16,414 nucleotides of DNA from Alphaproteobacteria bacterium (lineage in GTDB: Bacteria; Pseudomonadota; Alphaproteobacteria; SP197): assembly GCA_022822575.1 (NCBI GenBank), contig JAJEBJ010000265.1, forward strand, positions 1 to 16,414, written 5' to 3'. Shown here in pieces: positions 1-7,018 of the stretch (its first letter is position 1; every line of letters begins with the position of its first letter). The position numbers and the translations under genes were made by a program. The notes beneath the pieces were generated by a model that was not told the origin of the DNA, did no database searches, and saw only the letters and a list, made by a program, of their open reading frames with translations.

Positions 1-272
1 CCGCCCACAGGCATCTCAGGATCACCAGGGAACGGCACCACCGAACCGCACCGGGAGCAAAAGGCGCGCATGGCCCCGGGGGATGATTCATAGAACGTCG
101 TATGGTCCTTGCCGGAAAGGAAGGTCACGGTCTCCGGATCCACCGCGGCATAGGTGGCAAACGGTGCCCCATGGATCTTTCGGCACATGGTGCAATGGCA
201 ATGGGTCATCCCCGTGAGCGGGCCATCGACACGCCAGTGCACCGCTCCGCACAGGCAGCTCCCCGTGACCAT
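1..272 (-). CDS. GFA-family zinc protein (glutathione-dependent formaldehyde-activating-like), C-terminus cut by window edge
   Basis: The first 90 residues are visible and run off the left edge. They contain the cysteine pattern of the GFA/CENP-V fold: CLCGAV at residues 6-11, CHCTMC at 25-30 and FCSRCGS at 71-77, giving seven likely zinc ligands. GFA proteins were named for a proposed role in condensing formaldehyde with glutathione; many members have no proven function. The ATG at 272-270 is preceded by a GGGAGGGAG Shine-Dalgarno region. The gene starts 23 bases after the stop of the aldolase gene on the same strand, so the two are probably co-transcribed. Formaldehyde is the expected by-product of the demethylases further along the window, so a one-carbon role would fit, but that link is inference. 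Family assignment is firm; the substrate is not. Confidence 0.85.
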   Translation of the reverse strand, partial: MVTGSCLCGAVHWRVDGPLTGMTHCHCTMCRKIHGAPFATYAAVDPETVTFLSGKDHTTFYESSPGAMRAFCSRCGSVVPFPGDPEMPVG

Positions 273-295
273 GACCGTCTCTCCCTCCCGTTCCG

Positions 296-1039
296 TCAGG
301 CGCCCTCGATGATCCTGCGCGCATCGGTCACGACGCGACCGTAGCCATCGAGAAGGGCCGTGACATCGTCCAGAAGCGCAGCGAAAGTGAGGCCGATCTC
401 CCGCGATGCCTCCATGTCCTCGATCGTGTAGACGTTCATGCCGAAGGCCTTGCCTGCCTTGCGGCACGCTTCGGCAACGTGGCTCCGGTCCTGAGCGTCG
501 GCGGCACCGAACTCGCCCCTGCGGCCCCGCGCCATGTTGAGATCCGACGGCCCGAGAAAAATCCCGTCCACGCAGTCGAGTGCGAGAATGGCCTCGACAT
601 CCTCGAGGGCGCCGACGGTCTCCACCATGGGATAGCAGCGTACGCGAAGGTTCTCGGCAGCAAAGAAGGCCTCGTCACTGCCGCCGTACCCGAAGGTCCG
701 GCCACCCCCGACGCTGCGGTCACCCATGGGAGGGTACTTGGCGTAGGCCGTCAACTCGCGTGCATGATCGAGGCCGTCGACATGAGGGATGATGACTCCG
801 GTCGCTCCCGAATCGAGCGGGTGCTGGACCGCGATGCGCGTCGGTTCGGCCACCCGGACGAAGGACTGAAGGCCCGATTCGCGGGCCAGCAGGATCAGCC
901 GGTCGACATCGCTGCGATCGAAAACGCCGTGTTCCATGTCGATGGTGATGCCTTGGCAGCCGTGGATGCTGGCCGCTTCGACGGCGGCCGCATTGGCGCT
1001 GGCAAGCCACAACGTATAGGTGACCGGCGAACGGTTCAT
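296..1039 (-). CDS. HpcH/HpaI-family aldolase (class II, pyruvate-type)
   Basis: A 247-residue protein of the HpcH/HpaI aldolase/citrate lyase family, which reversibly cleaves or forms 2-keto-hydroxy acids using a divalent metal. Visible signatures are DMEHG at residues 34-38 (His37 as in HpaI His45), Arg62 in FVRV, MVET with metal-ligand Glu140, and GPSDL with metal-ligand Asp166. Length matches the family (about 250). I chose the ATG at 1039 rather than the in-frame ATG at 1096 because an AAGGA motif lies four to five bases upstream and the protein then begins as typical members do. It heads a minus-strand pair with the GFA gene and is divergent from the homocysteine methyltransferase-like gene. 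The natural substrate is unknown; an aldol step in breakdown of a demethylated amino-acid skeleton is possible but speculative. Confidence 0.88.
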   Translation of the reverse strand: MNRSPVTYTLWLASANAAAVEAASIHGCQGITIDMEHGVFDRSDVDRLILLARESGLQSFVRVAEPTRIAVQHPLDSGATGVIIPHVDGLDHARELTAYAKYPPMGDRSVGGGRTFGYGGSDEAFFAAENLRVRCYPMVETVGALEDVEAILALDCVDGIFLGPSDLNMARGRRGEFGAADAQDRSHVAEACRKAGKAFGMNVYTIEDMEASREIGLTFAALLDDVTALLDGYGRVVTDARRIIEGA

Positions 1040-1137
1040 GATGTCCTTCCCAATGATCCCCTTCGAGGGATCGCAACCTTGAACGGTTTTCGCCATAGTG
1101 GCGCAAGATGCCCGGGCAATTCAATGGAGCAAACGCC
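1040..1137. promoter_or_regulatory. Divergent intergenic region with two inverted repeats
   Basis: This 98-base gap separates two divergently transcribed genes, so both promoters should lie here. It contains two short inverted repeats: GATCCC-(6)-GGGATC at 1055-1072 and CGCCA-TAG-TGGCG at 1091-1103. Either could be a regulator operator or a leader hairpin. I do not see convincing -35/-10 pairs on either strand. The Shine-Dalgarno GGAG at 1126-1129 belongs to the plus-strand gene and fixes its start at 1138. Confidence 0.35.
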
Positions 1138-2034
1138 ATGACATTCGCCGCCATGGAAGACGGTCGCCCGATCCTCACCGACGGAGGCATGGGGGAAGCC
1201 CTTGCCGGCATGGGATGGCGCCAGCCCGGTTCACCCTTCTGGTCGGGGCGCGCACTCATCGAGGCGCCCGACACCGTCCTCGGGCTGCACCGAGACTTCA
1301 TTCGTGCCGGAGCCGATCTCATCATCACCAACACCTATGGTGTCGTGCGGTCCTTCATGGCCGATCTCGGCATCGAGGACCGGTTTCGTGAACTCAATCT
1401 CAGGGCTCTCGAAGTTGCCCGCCGGGCCGTCGACGCCGAGAAACGCGACATCCTGATCGCCGGCTCGCTGCCGCCGCTTTCGGACAGCTACCTTCCCGAC
1501 GAGGTCGAATCCGAGGACATCCTGGCGGAACGCTATGCCGAACAGGCCGGCATCCTTGCGGACGGTGTCGATCTCTTCATCTGCGAGACACTCACCACGG
1601 TTGCCGAGACCCGTGCGTCCGCCGCCGCCGCGGCGGCCACCGGCAAGCCCGTGTGGATCGGCTGGTCGCTCCACGAAGAGCGGGAAGCCTCACTCAAGGA
1701 CGGCACCAGTGTTGCAGAGGCTGCCCGCAGCGTCGCCGATCAGCCCGTCAGCGCCTTCATCGCCAACTGCTGCACACCGGAGGCCGTGACGCGGGCCCTG
1801 CCCGAACTGATCGCCACCGGCCGGCCCACCGGTGGCTATGCCAATACCTTCGCACCGATCCATGCCGGCAACCCGACGGTCGGCCACCGCCATGATCTCG
1901 ATCCCGAATCCTACCGCGACCATGTCGCCAGGTGGCTTGCCGGTGGCGCCCGCATCGTCGGCGGGTGTTGCGGCACCCTGCCCCGCCACATCGCTTTGCT
2001 GAGATCGCTGATCGACGACGGTCCACCCCGGTAG
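1138..2034 (+). CDS. Homocysteine S-methyltransferase-family protein (BHMT/MmuM-like)
   Basis: A 298-residue single-domain TIM-barrel methyltransferase of the homocysteine S-methyltransferase family. These cytoplasmic enzymes move a methyl group from a donor such as a betaine or S-methylmethionine to a thiol. The zinc-binding cysteines are all present: Cys211 in ANCC and Cys277-Cys278 in GGCCG. LTDGGMGE near the N-terminus and TNTYG at 64-68 are also family typical. I use the ATG at 1138, not the earlier ATG at 1108, because GGAG sits eight bases upstream and the family core begins soon after. In a window rich in betaine-type demethylases, a betaine or other N-methyl donor is plausible, but the donor is not readable from sequence. 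It is divergent from the aldolase gene and converges on the sulfatase gene. Confidence 0.88.
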   Translation: MTFAAMEDGRPILTDGGMGEALAGMGWRQPGSPFWSGRALIEAPDTVLGLHRDFIRAGADLIITNTYGVVRSFMADLGIEDRFRELNLRALEVARRAVDAEKRDILIAGSLPPLSDSYLPDEVESEDILAERYAEQAGILADGVDLFICETLTTVAETRASAAAAAATGKPVWIGWSLHEEREASLKDGTSVAEAARSVADQPVSAFIANCCTPEAVTRALPELIATGRPTGGYANTFAPIHAGNPTVGHRHDLDPESYRDHVARWLAGGARIVGGCCGTLPRHIALLRSLIDDGPPR

Positions 2035-2041
2035 GACCGTC
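2017..2041 (+). terminator. Stem-loop at the 3' end of the homocysteine methyltransferase-like gene
   Basis: GACGGTCC at 2017-2024 pairs perfectly with GGACCGTC at 2034-2041, with a nine-base loop. The TAG stop codon (2032-2034) lies in the loop and the first stem base. It is followed by a pyrimidine-rich TCCCTTCCC rather than a T-run, so it is at best a weak intrinsic terminator, or an RNA 3'-end stabiliser, between two convergent genes only 15 bases apart. Confidence 0.35.
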
Positions 2042-2049
2042 TCCCTTCC

Positions 2050-3483
2050 CTACTGCAAGGTCACGTCAGGCATGGGCGTGTAGGCGTGTTCGCCGTCTGC
2101 CAAGGCCGCCTCGCGACCACCGAGCGCAGCGATCTTTCGCGCCTGGTCGGCAAAGCATCGCCGGTTGACCGCGTCGCAGTCCACGATGGCGCCAAGGCGC
2201 GCCTCGCAGGCCGCCCGCGTGGCCTCATGGGCCGGGTGCCGGCCGAGATCGGCGGACTCGACGGGATCATCGTCCATGTCGAAGAGCTGCGGCGAGTATC
2301 CTGGATAGGCAACGTACTTCCAGTTCCGCCAACGCATCATGAACATGCCAGTGACGGCGCCGCGTTCGTGGTACTCCGATAGGACGGCGCGGTCGAGATG
2401 ACCGCCATCGGCAAGGTCCTGCAAGGCGATGCCATCAAGGCCGTCGACACTCTCCAGTCCGTGGGCCTTCAGGATGGTGGGCTGAAGATCGATGTGGGAG
2501 GCCGGTGAGGCACAGCGCGCCCCTGACGACATGCCGGGCCCGGCGGCAATGAGAGGAACGGCCGACGATTCCTCGTACATGTTCATCTTCGCCCACATGC
2601 CGTGGTTGCCGAGCATCTCGCCGTGATCGGACACGTAGATCACGAGGGTGTTGTCCGCTTCGCCGGAGGCCTCGAGTGCGGCGAGCACGCGCCCGACATT
2701 GTGATCGAGGAAGGAGACATAGCCGTAGTAGGCATGCCGCGCCTCGATGACGTGGTCATCGTCCCGGAAATGCCTGTCGTAGTCCCAGATCGTCTGGCAG
2801 ACGTCGAGAACCGGATGGTCCGGCCGCTCTCCCGGAGCGCGCAGGCGCGGCAGGTCGACCTCGCGCCTGTCGTAGAGATCATGGAAGGTGTCGGGAGCGA
2901 CGATGGGATGGTGCGGCGCCACGAATGAACAAAAGAGCGTCCACGGCTGATCGGTTCCCGGAGCGACATCGCCAAGCCATGCGCAGGCAAGCTCGGTGAC
3001 CTTGCGGTCGTAGCGCGTGTAGCGCGATTCGCCGCGGCCGATATCGAGGGCAAAGTCCGCGTTGCTGGCATAGGGCTCAAGGCCATCCCGCACCATGGAC
3101 GAGGTGAAGCCGGTCCCGTTCAGTATGTGGACCGGGATGACCTCCTCGGCGAAGCCGTTGTCGTCGTCGCTCGATCGGAAGTGGAGCTTGCCGATGGACA
3201 CCACCCGTCGCCCCTCCTCCTGGAGCCGGTGCCCCCAGCCCCCGGGCGAACCATCGTAGGGTTCGGCACTCGACCACGTGCCGAGCTGGTGGACCCAGCG
3301 ACCGGTCTGCATGGCGGCGCGGGCGGAGACGCAGATGGGTGCGGCCGAGTAGGCGACATCGAAGACGGTGCCTCGGCGGGCGAGAGCGTCGATGTTGGGC
3401 GTGAGGACCAGCGGATGCCCGTAGCAACCCGCCGCATCGCGCCAGTGCTGGTCCGAACAGATGACGAGAACGTTGCTGGCCAT
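2050..3483 (-). CDS. Type I sulfatase / alkaline-phosphatase-superfamily hydrolase
   Basis: A 477-residue hydrolase of the sulfatase/phosphonate monoester hydrolase family, which cleaves sulfate (or phosphate/phosphonate) esters using a formylglycine made from an active-site cysteine. Metal-site residues are recognisable: SDQ at 10-12, SDHGEMLGNHG at 285-295 (Asp286, His287) and Lys299. The region after SDHGE resembles choline-sulfatase and phosphonate hydrolase relatives. The formylglycine site reads PICVSAR with Cys51. The usual core is C-x-P/A-x-R, so a serine at the third position is unusual. There is no signal peptide, so it is predicted cytoplasmic, which fits small intracellular sulfate esters. 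GGGAG lies seven bases before the ATG at 3483. A role in freeing an N-methylated compound from a sulfate ester is possible but unproven. Confidence 0.88.
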   Translation of the reverse strand: MASNVLVICSDQHWRDAAGCYGHPLVLTPNIDALARRGTVFDVAYSAAPICVSARAAMQTGRWVHQLGTWSSAEPYDGSPGGWGHRLQEEGRRVVSIGKLHFRSSDDDNGFAEEVIPVHILNGTGFTSSMVRDGLEPYASNADFALDIGRGESRYTRYDRKVTELACAWLGDVAPGTDQPWTLFCSFVAPHHPIVAPDTFHDLYDRREVDLPRLRAPGERPDHPVLDVCQTIWDYDRHFRDDDHVIEARHAYYGYVSFLDHNVGRVLAALEASGEADNTLVIYVSDHGEMLGNHGMWAKMNMYEESSAVPLIAAGPGMSSGARCASPASHIDLQPTILKAHGLESVDGLDGIALQDLADGGHLDRAVLSEYHERGAVTGMFMMRWRNWKYVAYPGYSPQLFDMDDDPVESADLGRHPAHEATRAACEARLGAIVDCDAVNRRCFADQARKIAALGGREAALADGEHAYTPMPDVTLQ

Positions 3484-3561
3484 GGTTTCGCTCCCAGGTT
3501 GTTCCGCTCGAGCGTGCTCGGCATTGTGGTCGGAAGACCGCTACCACAGGCCCTCCGACTC

Positions 3562-3837
3562 TTGAAGACACTTCCCGCCAACCTGGAGTTCCAGCGCACG
3601 ACCCCGGTCTTCACCGAAGAGACGGTGCCATCGGGCCTGCAGAAAGCTCACCGAACGAAGGCGGGAACCTGGGGCAGGATCACGGTCCTGGAGGGGCGCC
3701 TCCTCTATCGGATTCACGCCACGTCCGCCGAGGAACACGTTCTTGATCCGGACACCCCCGGAATCATCGAACCCGAAGTGGACCACGAAGTCGAACCCCT
3801 GGGGCCGTCAAGGTTCCGCATCGAGTTCTTCCGCTGA
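3562..3837 (+). CDS. DUF1971 (TehB N-terminal-like) small cupin-like protein
   Basis: A 91-residue stand-alone DUF1971 domain, the small beta-rich domain also found fused to the N-terminus of some TehB tellurite/thiopurine methyltransferases. Typical stretches are TTPVFTEETVP near the N-terminus, HRTKAGTWGRI in the middle, and HEVEPLG followed by FRIEFFR at the end. The open frame extends upstream, but that extension only mirrors the sulfatase coding strand. No ATG exists in the unique part; the TTG at 3562 gives MKTLPAN, which matches how these proteins normally begin. GTG at 3526 or 3514 are alternatives. No clear Shine-Dalgarno precedes the TTG. Function is unknown; a role in tellurite or oxidative stress is only guilt by fusion. 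It is divergent from the sulfatase gene. Confidence 0.75.
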   Translation: MKTLPANLEFQRTTPVFTEETVPSGLQKAHRTKAGTWGRITVLEGRLLYRIHATSAEEHVLDPDTPGIIEPEVDHEVEPLGPSRFRIEFFR

Positions 3838-4092
3838 TTCCCCGATCACATCGCTTCACCGTCGGTTGACGTGCCCGCAGGGACATCGTGATTCCGAAGC
3901 AACAGTCTTCATTGCGCCGCATGAGCGATGACGGCGAGGAAAGAACCGTGCGCAGGCGACAAGGATGTTCACAAACCGGGTTGCATGGCTTGAACCGGTG
4001 GAGGGTTGTTTCCATCCTGTCGGCAGCAGCGGAATTCGCCATCGCAGGTTAACGGGCCCGCGAATGCAGGGAAGGAGCAGGCGATCACGGAC

Positions 4093-6015
4093 GTGGCCAA
4101 CATCGCTGTCCCGGTCGAAGTCGGGCAGGAATCCCGGCCCCGTGTGCTGCCAGGGTTCGCGACACCCGACTGGCTTCGGGAACATCACCATCTGATGAAG
4201 GCCGATCTGCGCAAGCTGGCAGTGGCGCTGACGGACGAGTATCCGGACTGGACGGCCGACGGCAGCGATGCGGCGGTGTTCTGGCGCGCGGTGCACGATC
4301 AGGCGGAACGCTGGACCTGGTTCCTGTGGGTGTTCGAAAACCGGATCCTCAAGCTCTTCGGTCGTGTCAAGGGAAGGAGGAAACAGCTCGCCCCGAGGCT
4401 CCTGGCAGCGGCCGCTGACCGGGCTCGCGAATTGCACCCGCTGGCCCGACACGAGGCAGAGCCCGAACTGTTCGACGACCTCGAGACGCTGTGGCAGGCG
4501 GGAGAGCATCTCCTGGTCGCCCAGGTGGTCTGGGCCATGTCCTGCCTGGAGGACGCGGCAAGCAGTTACATGGTTTCCGAATGGATGGAAGAGCCGATCA
4601 TCGACGATCTGATCGGGGACGCGATTCACCGCGCCCGGTACATCCCGCGCCCTGACCGGGGCCACCTGATGGAGAGACTGGAGCGCGAGACCGTGGGACC
4701 GCATCTGGAGACACTGATCGGACGCGCCGATGCGGAGTGCGCTGCGCTCGACAAGGACGTTTCCGGCAGCTGGAGCAGACTGAAGGAGTTTGTGGCCGGT
4801 CACGACGACTATCGCCCGGCATTGAAGGACCTTTCGTTGCACGTTCTCGATGTCGAATTCCTCAACGGCGAACTCATGGAGACCACCGAGGTGCGGGACA
4901 GTGCCCTGGCGCGCTGCCGTCACGCGGCGGTGTGCGCAAGGCTCGAACAGGCGATGAACGCCATGCCGGAGGCACTGGATGGCGACACTGCGCCATTGAC
5001 GGATCCGATAGCGAAGATCGCGAAGGAGGGCCCGGTGCCGCTTGTCTTCCCGGATCCCGAGTGGGAACGCTGCGAGGAGCTGGCGGAGGCATTCCGCGCG
5101 GCACTGGTCGATCCTGGTGAACAGGAACTCGCGCTGCGCGAGGCGTCGCGCCGCTATGCCGAGGATCCGAGCGTTGCAAACCGCGACGCCCTGCACACGG
5201 CGATGGCAGCCGAGCGCGACAATCCGCGGTCAATCGCGCCCGCTACAGACATACTCGATCAGATTGTCGCATGCCTCGCAACGTTGACGAGACAGTTTGG
5301 GCAGTGGACCGATGACGATGCCGGTGACGAACTGCCTCCGGTCCCCGGACCGCGCGACAAGGTGCGTGCGCTGAACGCCGAGATCGACTCGCTGAAAGCG
5401 GCCAGCCAGGCGGCCGACGAGAGGGTGGCGATCCTGCAGGCGGCGCTTGACGGCGTCCGGGAGGAGAATGACGGCTTGCGCAGCGAAAGGTACCGGCTGC
5501 TCGAACGCCTCGCCGCTCTGGAAGGGGGAGAGCGCTGCGGCTCGACGGAAGACGAGACTGTTCCTCCGCTCGGGAGCTACGAGGAGCTGCCCGACTGGAC
5601 GGCGGCCCACTATGCCGGAAGGGTAGCGCTCGCAGGCCGCGCCGTGAGGGCGCTCAAGGGCGCCGAGTTCGAGGATGTCGGGCTTGCCGGCAAGGCGATC
5701 CACCTGCTCGCCACGACATACTGGGAAATGAAGACCGGGGGAGGCCTGGACTTGCGTGACACCTTCGAGAATGCGCTGCGCGACCTCCGGCTCCTGGAGA
5801 CACCGAGCATTCGCCCCGGCCAGCAGGGCAAGGCACGCGACGAATTCACCGTCGAGTGGGACCGGCGTCGGCTGACGCTCGACCGTCACATCAAGAACAG
5901 GTCCGGCACGCGTGATCCGAAGCGTTGCTTCCGGCTCTACTTCTCCTGGGACGAAGCCACGCGGCAGGTCGTGATCGGCCACCTTCCAGGCCACATGAAC
6001 ACACCCGGCACGTGA
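4093..6015 (+). CDS. Large coiled-coil protein of unknown function with a conserved C-terminal module
   Basis: About 640 residues, no signal peptide or membrane span, so cytoplasmic. I do not recognise a characterised family. The first ~420 residues are mostly helical and acidic, with many Trp and Glu/Asp. A heptad-rich coiled coil follows at roughly 423-480. The last ~140 residues form a distinct module: a helical part, then a basic LDRHIKN segment, RCFRLYFSWDE and VVIGHLPGHM. This H-K..R-x-YF-WD..VVIGHLP-H pattern recalls C-terminal domains I have seen in hypothetical bacterial proteins. Its small beta-sheet look with basic residues loosely resembles RelE/ParE-type toxins; that is inference. 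The start is uncertain: GTG at 4093 is used, with TTG at 4006 and ATG at 4195 as alternatives. It stands alone beside a broken NYN nuclease gene, suggesting accessory or defence-type DNA. Confidence 0.7.
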   Translation: MANIAVPVEVGQESRPRVLPGFATPDWLREHHHLMKADLRKLAVALTDEYPDWTADGSDAAVFWRAVHDQAERWTWFLWVFENRILKLFGRVKGRRKQLAPRLLAAAADRARELHPLARHEAEPELFDDLETLWQAGEHLLVAQVVWAMSCLEDAASSYMVSEWMEEPIIDDLIGDAIHRARYIPRPDRGHLMERLERETVGPHLETLIGRADAECAALDKDVSGSWSRLKEFVAGHDDYRPALKDLSLHVLDVEFLNGELMETTEVRDSALARCRHAAVCARLEQAMNAMPEALDGDTAPLTDPIAKIAKEGPVPLVFPDPEWERCEELAEAFRAALVDPGEQELALREASRRYAEDPSVANRDALHTAMAAERDNPRSIAPATDILDQIVACLATLTRQFGQWTDDDAGDELPPVPGPRDKVRALNAEIDSLKAASQAADERVAILQAALDGVREENDGLRSERYRLLERLAALEGGERCGSTEDETVPPLGSYEELPDWTAAHYAGRVALAGRAVRALKGAEFEDVGLAGKAIHLLATTYWEMKTGGGLDLRDTFENALRDLRLLETPSIRPGQQGKARDEFTVEWDRRRLTLDRHIKNRSGTRDPKRCFRLYFSWDEATRQVVIGHLPGHMNTPGT

Positions 6016-6267
6016 AGCCGCAACCACCGAAAACCCTTCCTCAACGGCGCAGACCCCGATACCCCATGTCGGCCATACTGCCGGTCGCGTTACGGTCGAC
6101 GTGTCGGGACAGCGCGCCACATTCACGGCCATGTCTGCTGCGGCGCGGGCCGTCACAGTTCAGATGATAGCCTCCAGGTTTTCTGGCTCACCCGAACCAC
6201 AAGGACAAAGCGCTCCCCGACTGCCAGGCGATATGACGTCTGAACATCCGATTTCGAATTCCAGGGA

Positions 6268-6718
6268 ATGCTACGTCTGTTCGGAAACCGGCTCCGGGAA
6301 CCGTTCGGTCAGGAGAGGCTCTTCAAAGCCCTGCACGGCCAGCCCAATCTTGCCGTACGCTTGGGTGAAGTCAGGAGGGATCCTGGTCGTGCCTGGCTCC
6401 TGAGGGAAAGGCCGCATTACAGTCGGCGATCTTGCCGATGGCGACTTCACGCCCGCTCTGCGCCTGAAGGGTGTGGATATGAGAATCGGACTCGACATCG
6501 CATCGATCACGTTGAAGCGCCAGGCTGACGTGATCGTTCTTGTGTCGGGCGATGCGGATTTCGTGCCAGCGGCGAAGCTTGCACGACGTGAGGGCGTGAG
6601 ATTCATACTCGATCCGCTGTGGCAGGACATTCCGGCCGATCTCTTTGAGCACATCGATGGTTTGAGAAGCGGCTTCTACAGGCCGAGACACGACGATCGG
6701 CCTCAGAATCGAGCCTGA
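6268..6718 (+). pseudogene. Remnant of a NYN-domain (LabA/DUF88-like) RNase, 5'-truncated and frameshifted
   Basis: Two adjoining frames together give the C-terminal half of a NYN-domain protein, a PIN-like metal-dependent RNase fold. The first part (to about 6423) reads RLFKALHGQP, then AVRLGEV and WLLRERPHY. The second, one base out of phase, runs from about 6422 and reads LADGDFTPALRLKGVDMRIG, LVSGDADFVPAAKLARREG and DLFEHIDGLRS, ending at the TGA at 6716-6718. SGDADFVPA carries the family's acidic active-site motif. The N-terminal YIDGxN-type segment expected in an intact gene is not found in any frame of the ~250 bases upstream. So the gene is both truncated and shifted near 6421. The shorter GTG-started frame at 6473 could encode 81 residues but would lack half the fold. 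Confidence 0.72.
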
Positions 6719-7018
6719 CGCAGACCGTGGTGCAGTTATGCACCGCGACGGGGAGAACCAAGGGCAGTGTGCGTCGATGTCTCCGGAACCGGGACTGGGG
6801 TTACCGCACATTTCGAATGCCGTCACGAGGGTTCGGCGGCTGTCCGAAAACAACGCACGAAGAACGCCTGGGCCTCGGGTCGATGGTGAGGGATCTCGTC
6901 CGGTTCGTGCTTCCACGAGCCTCACGGGAACCGTTTGATACGTGCGTTCCGGCAAACCGGCAAAGGTCTGCCGTCCCCTCTGGTGAGCCGGTGGCGCCGG
7001 CACTCTGCCAGGACACGT
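6719..7018. other. 300-base gap without a recognisable gene; two small hairpins
   Basis: No open frame here gives a protein I can recognise on either strand. Two stem-loops with four-base loops are visible: 6727-6746 (GTGGTGCA, loop GTTA, TGCACCGC, one G-T pair) and 6902-6921 (GGTTCGTG, loop CTTC, CACGAGCC, one G-T pair). A tandem eight-base repeat, CCGGCAAA twice, lies at 6949-6964. Neither hairpin has a T-run, so they are not standard intrinsic terminators. The segment lies between the nuclease remnant and the 3' end of the demethylation operon and may be decayed mobile or accessory DNA. Confidence 0.4.

Noticed and set aside
3127..3561. N-terminal extension of the DUF1971 protein
   Set aside because: Most of it is antisense to the sulfatase start region and resembles no family; only the part from about 3562 matches DUF1971.
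3856..5196. 446-codon minus-strand open frame, and a further one at 5230-6156
   Set aside because: Both mirror the coiled-coil gene. The plus-strand product has a coherent coiled coil and C-terminal module, while the minus frames show no domain.
6473..6718. Intact 81-residue GTG-started gene
   Set aside because: It is only the C-terminal part of a NYN domain, and matching sequence continues upstream in another frame, so a pseudogene is the better reading.
6901..6965. Possible group II intron boundary (GTGCG plus nearby hairpins)
   Set aside because: No domain V consensus or reverse-transcriptase remnant could be found; GTGCG alone is a chance match.
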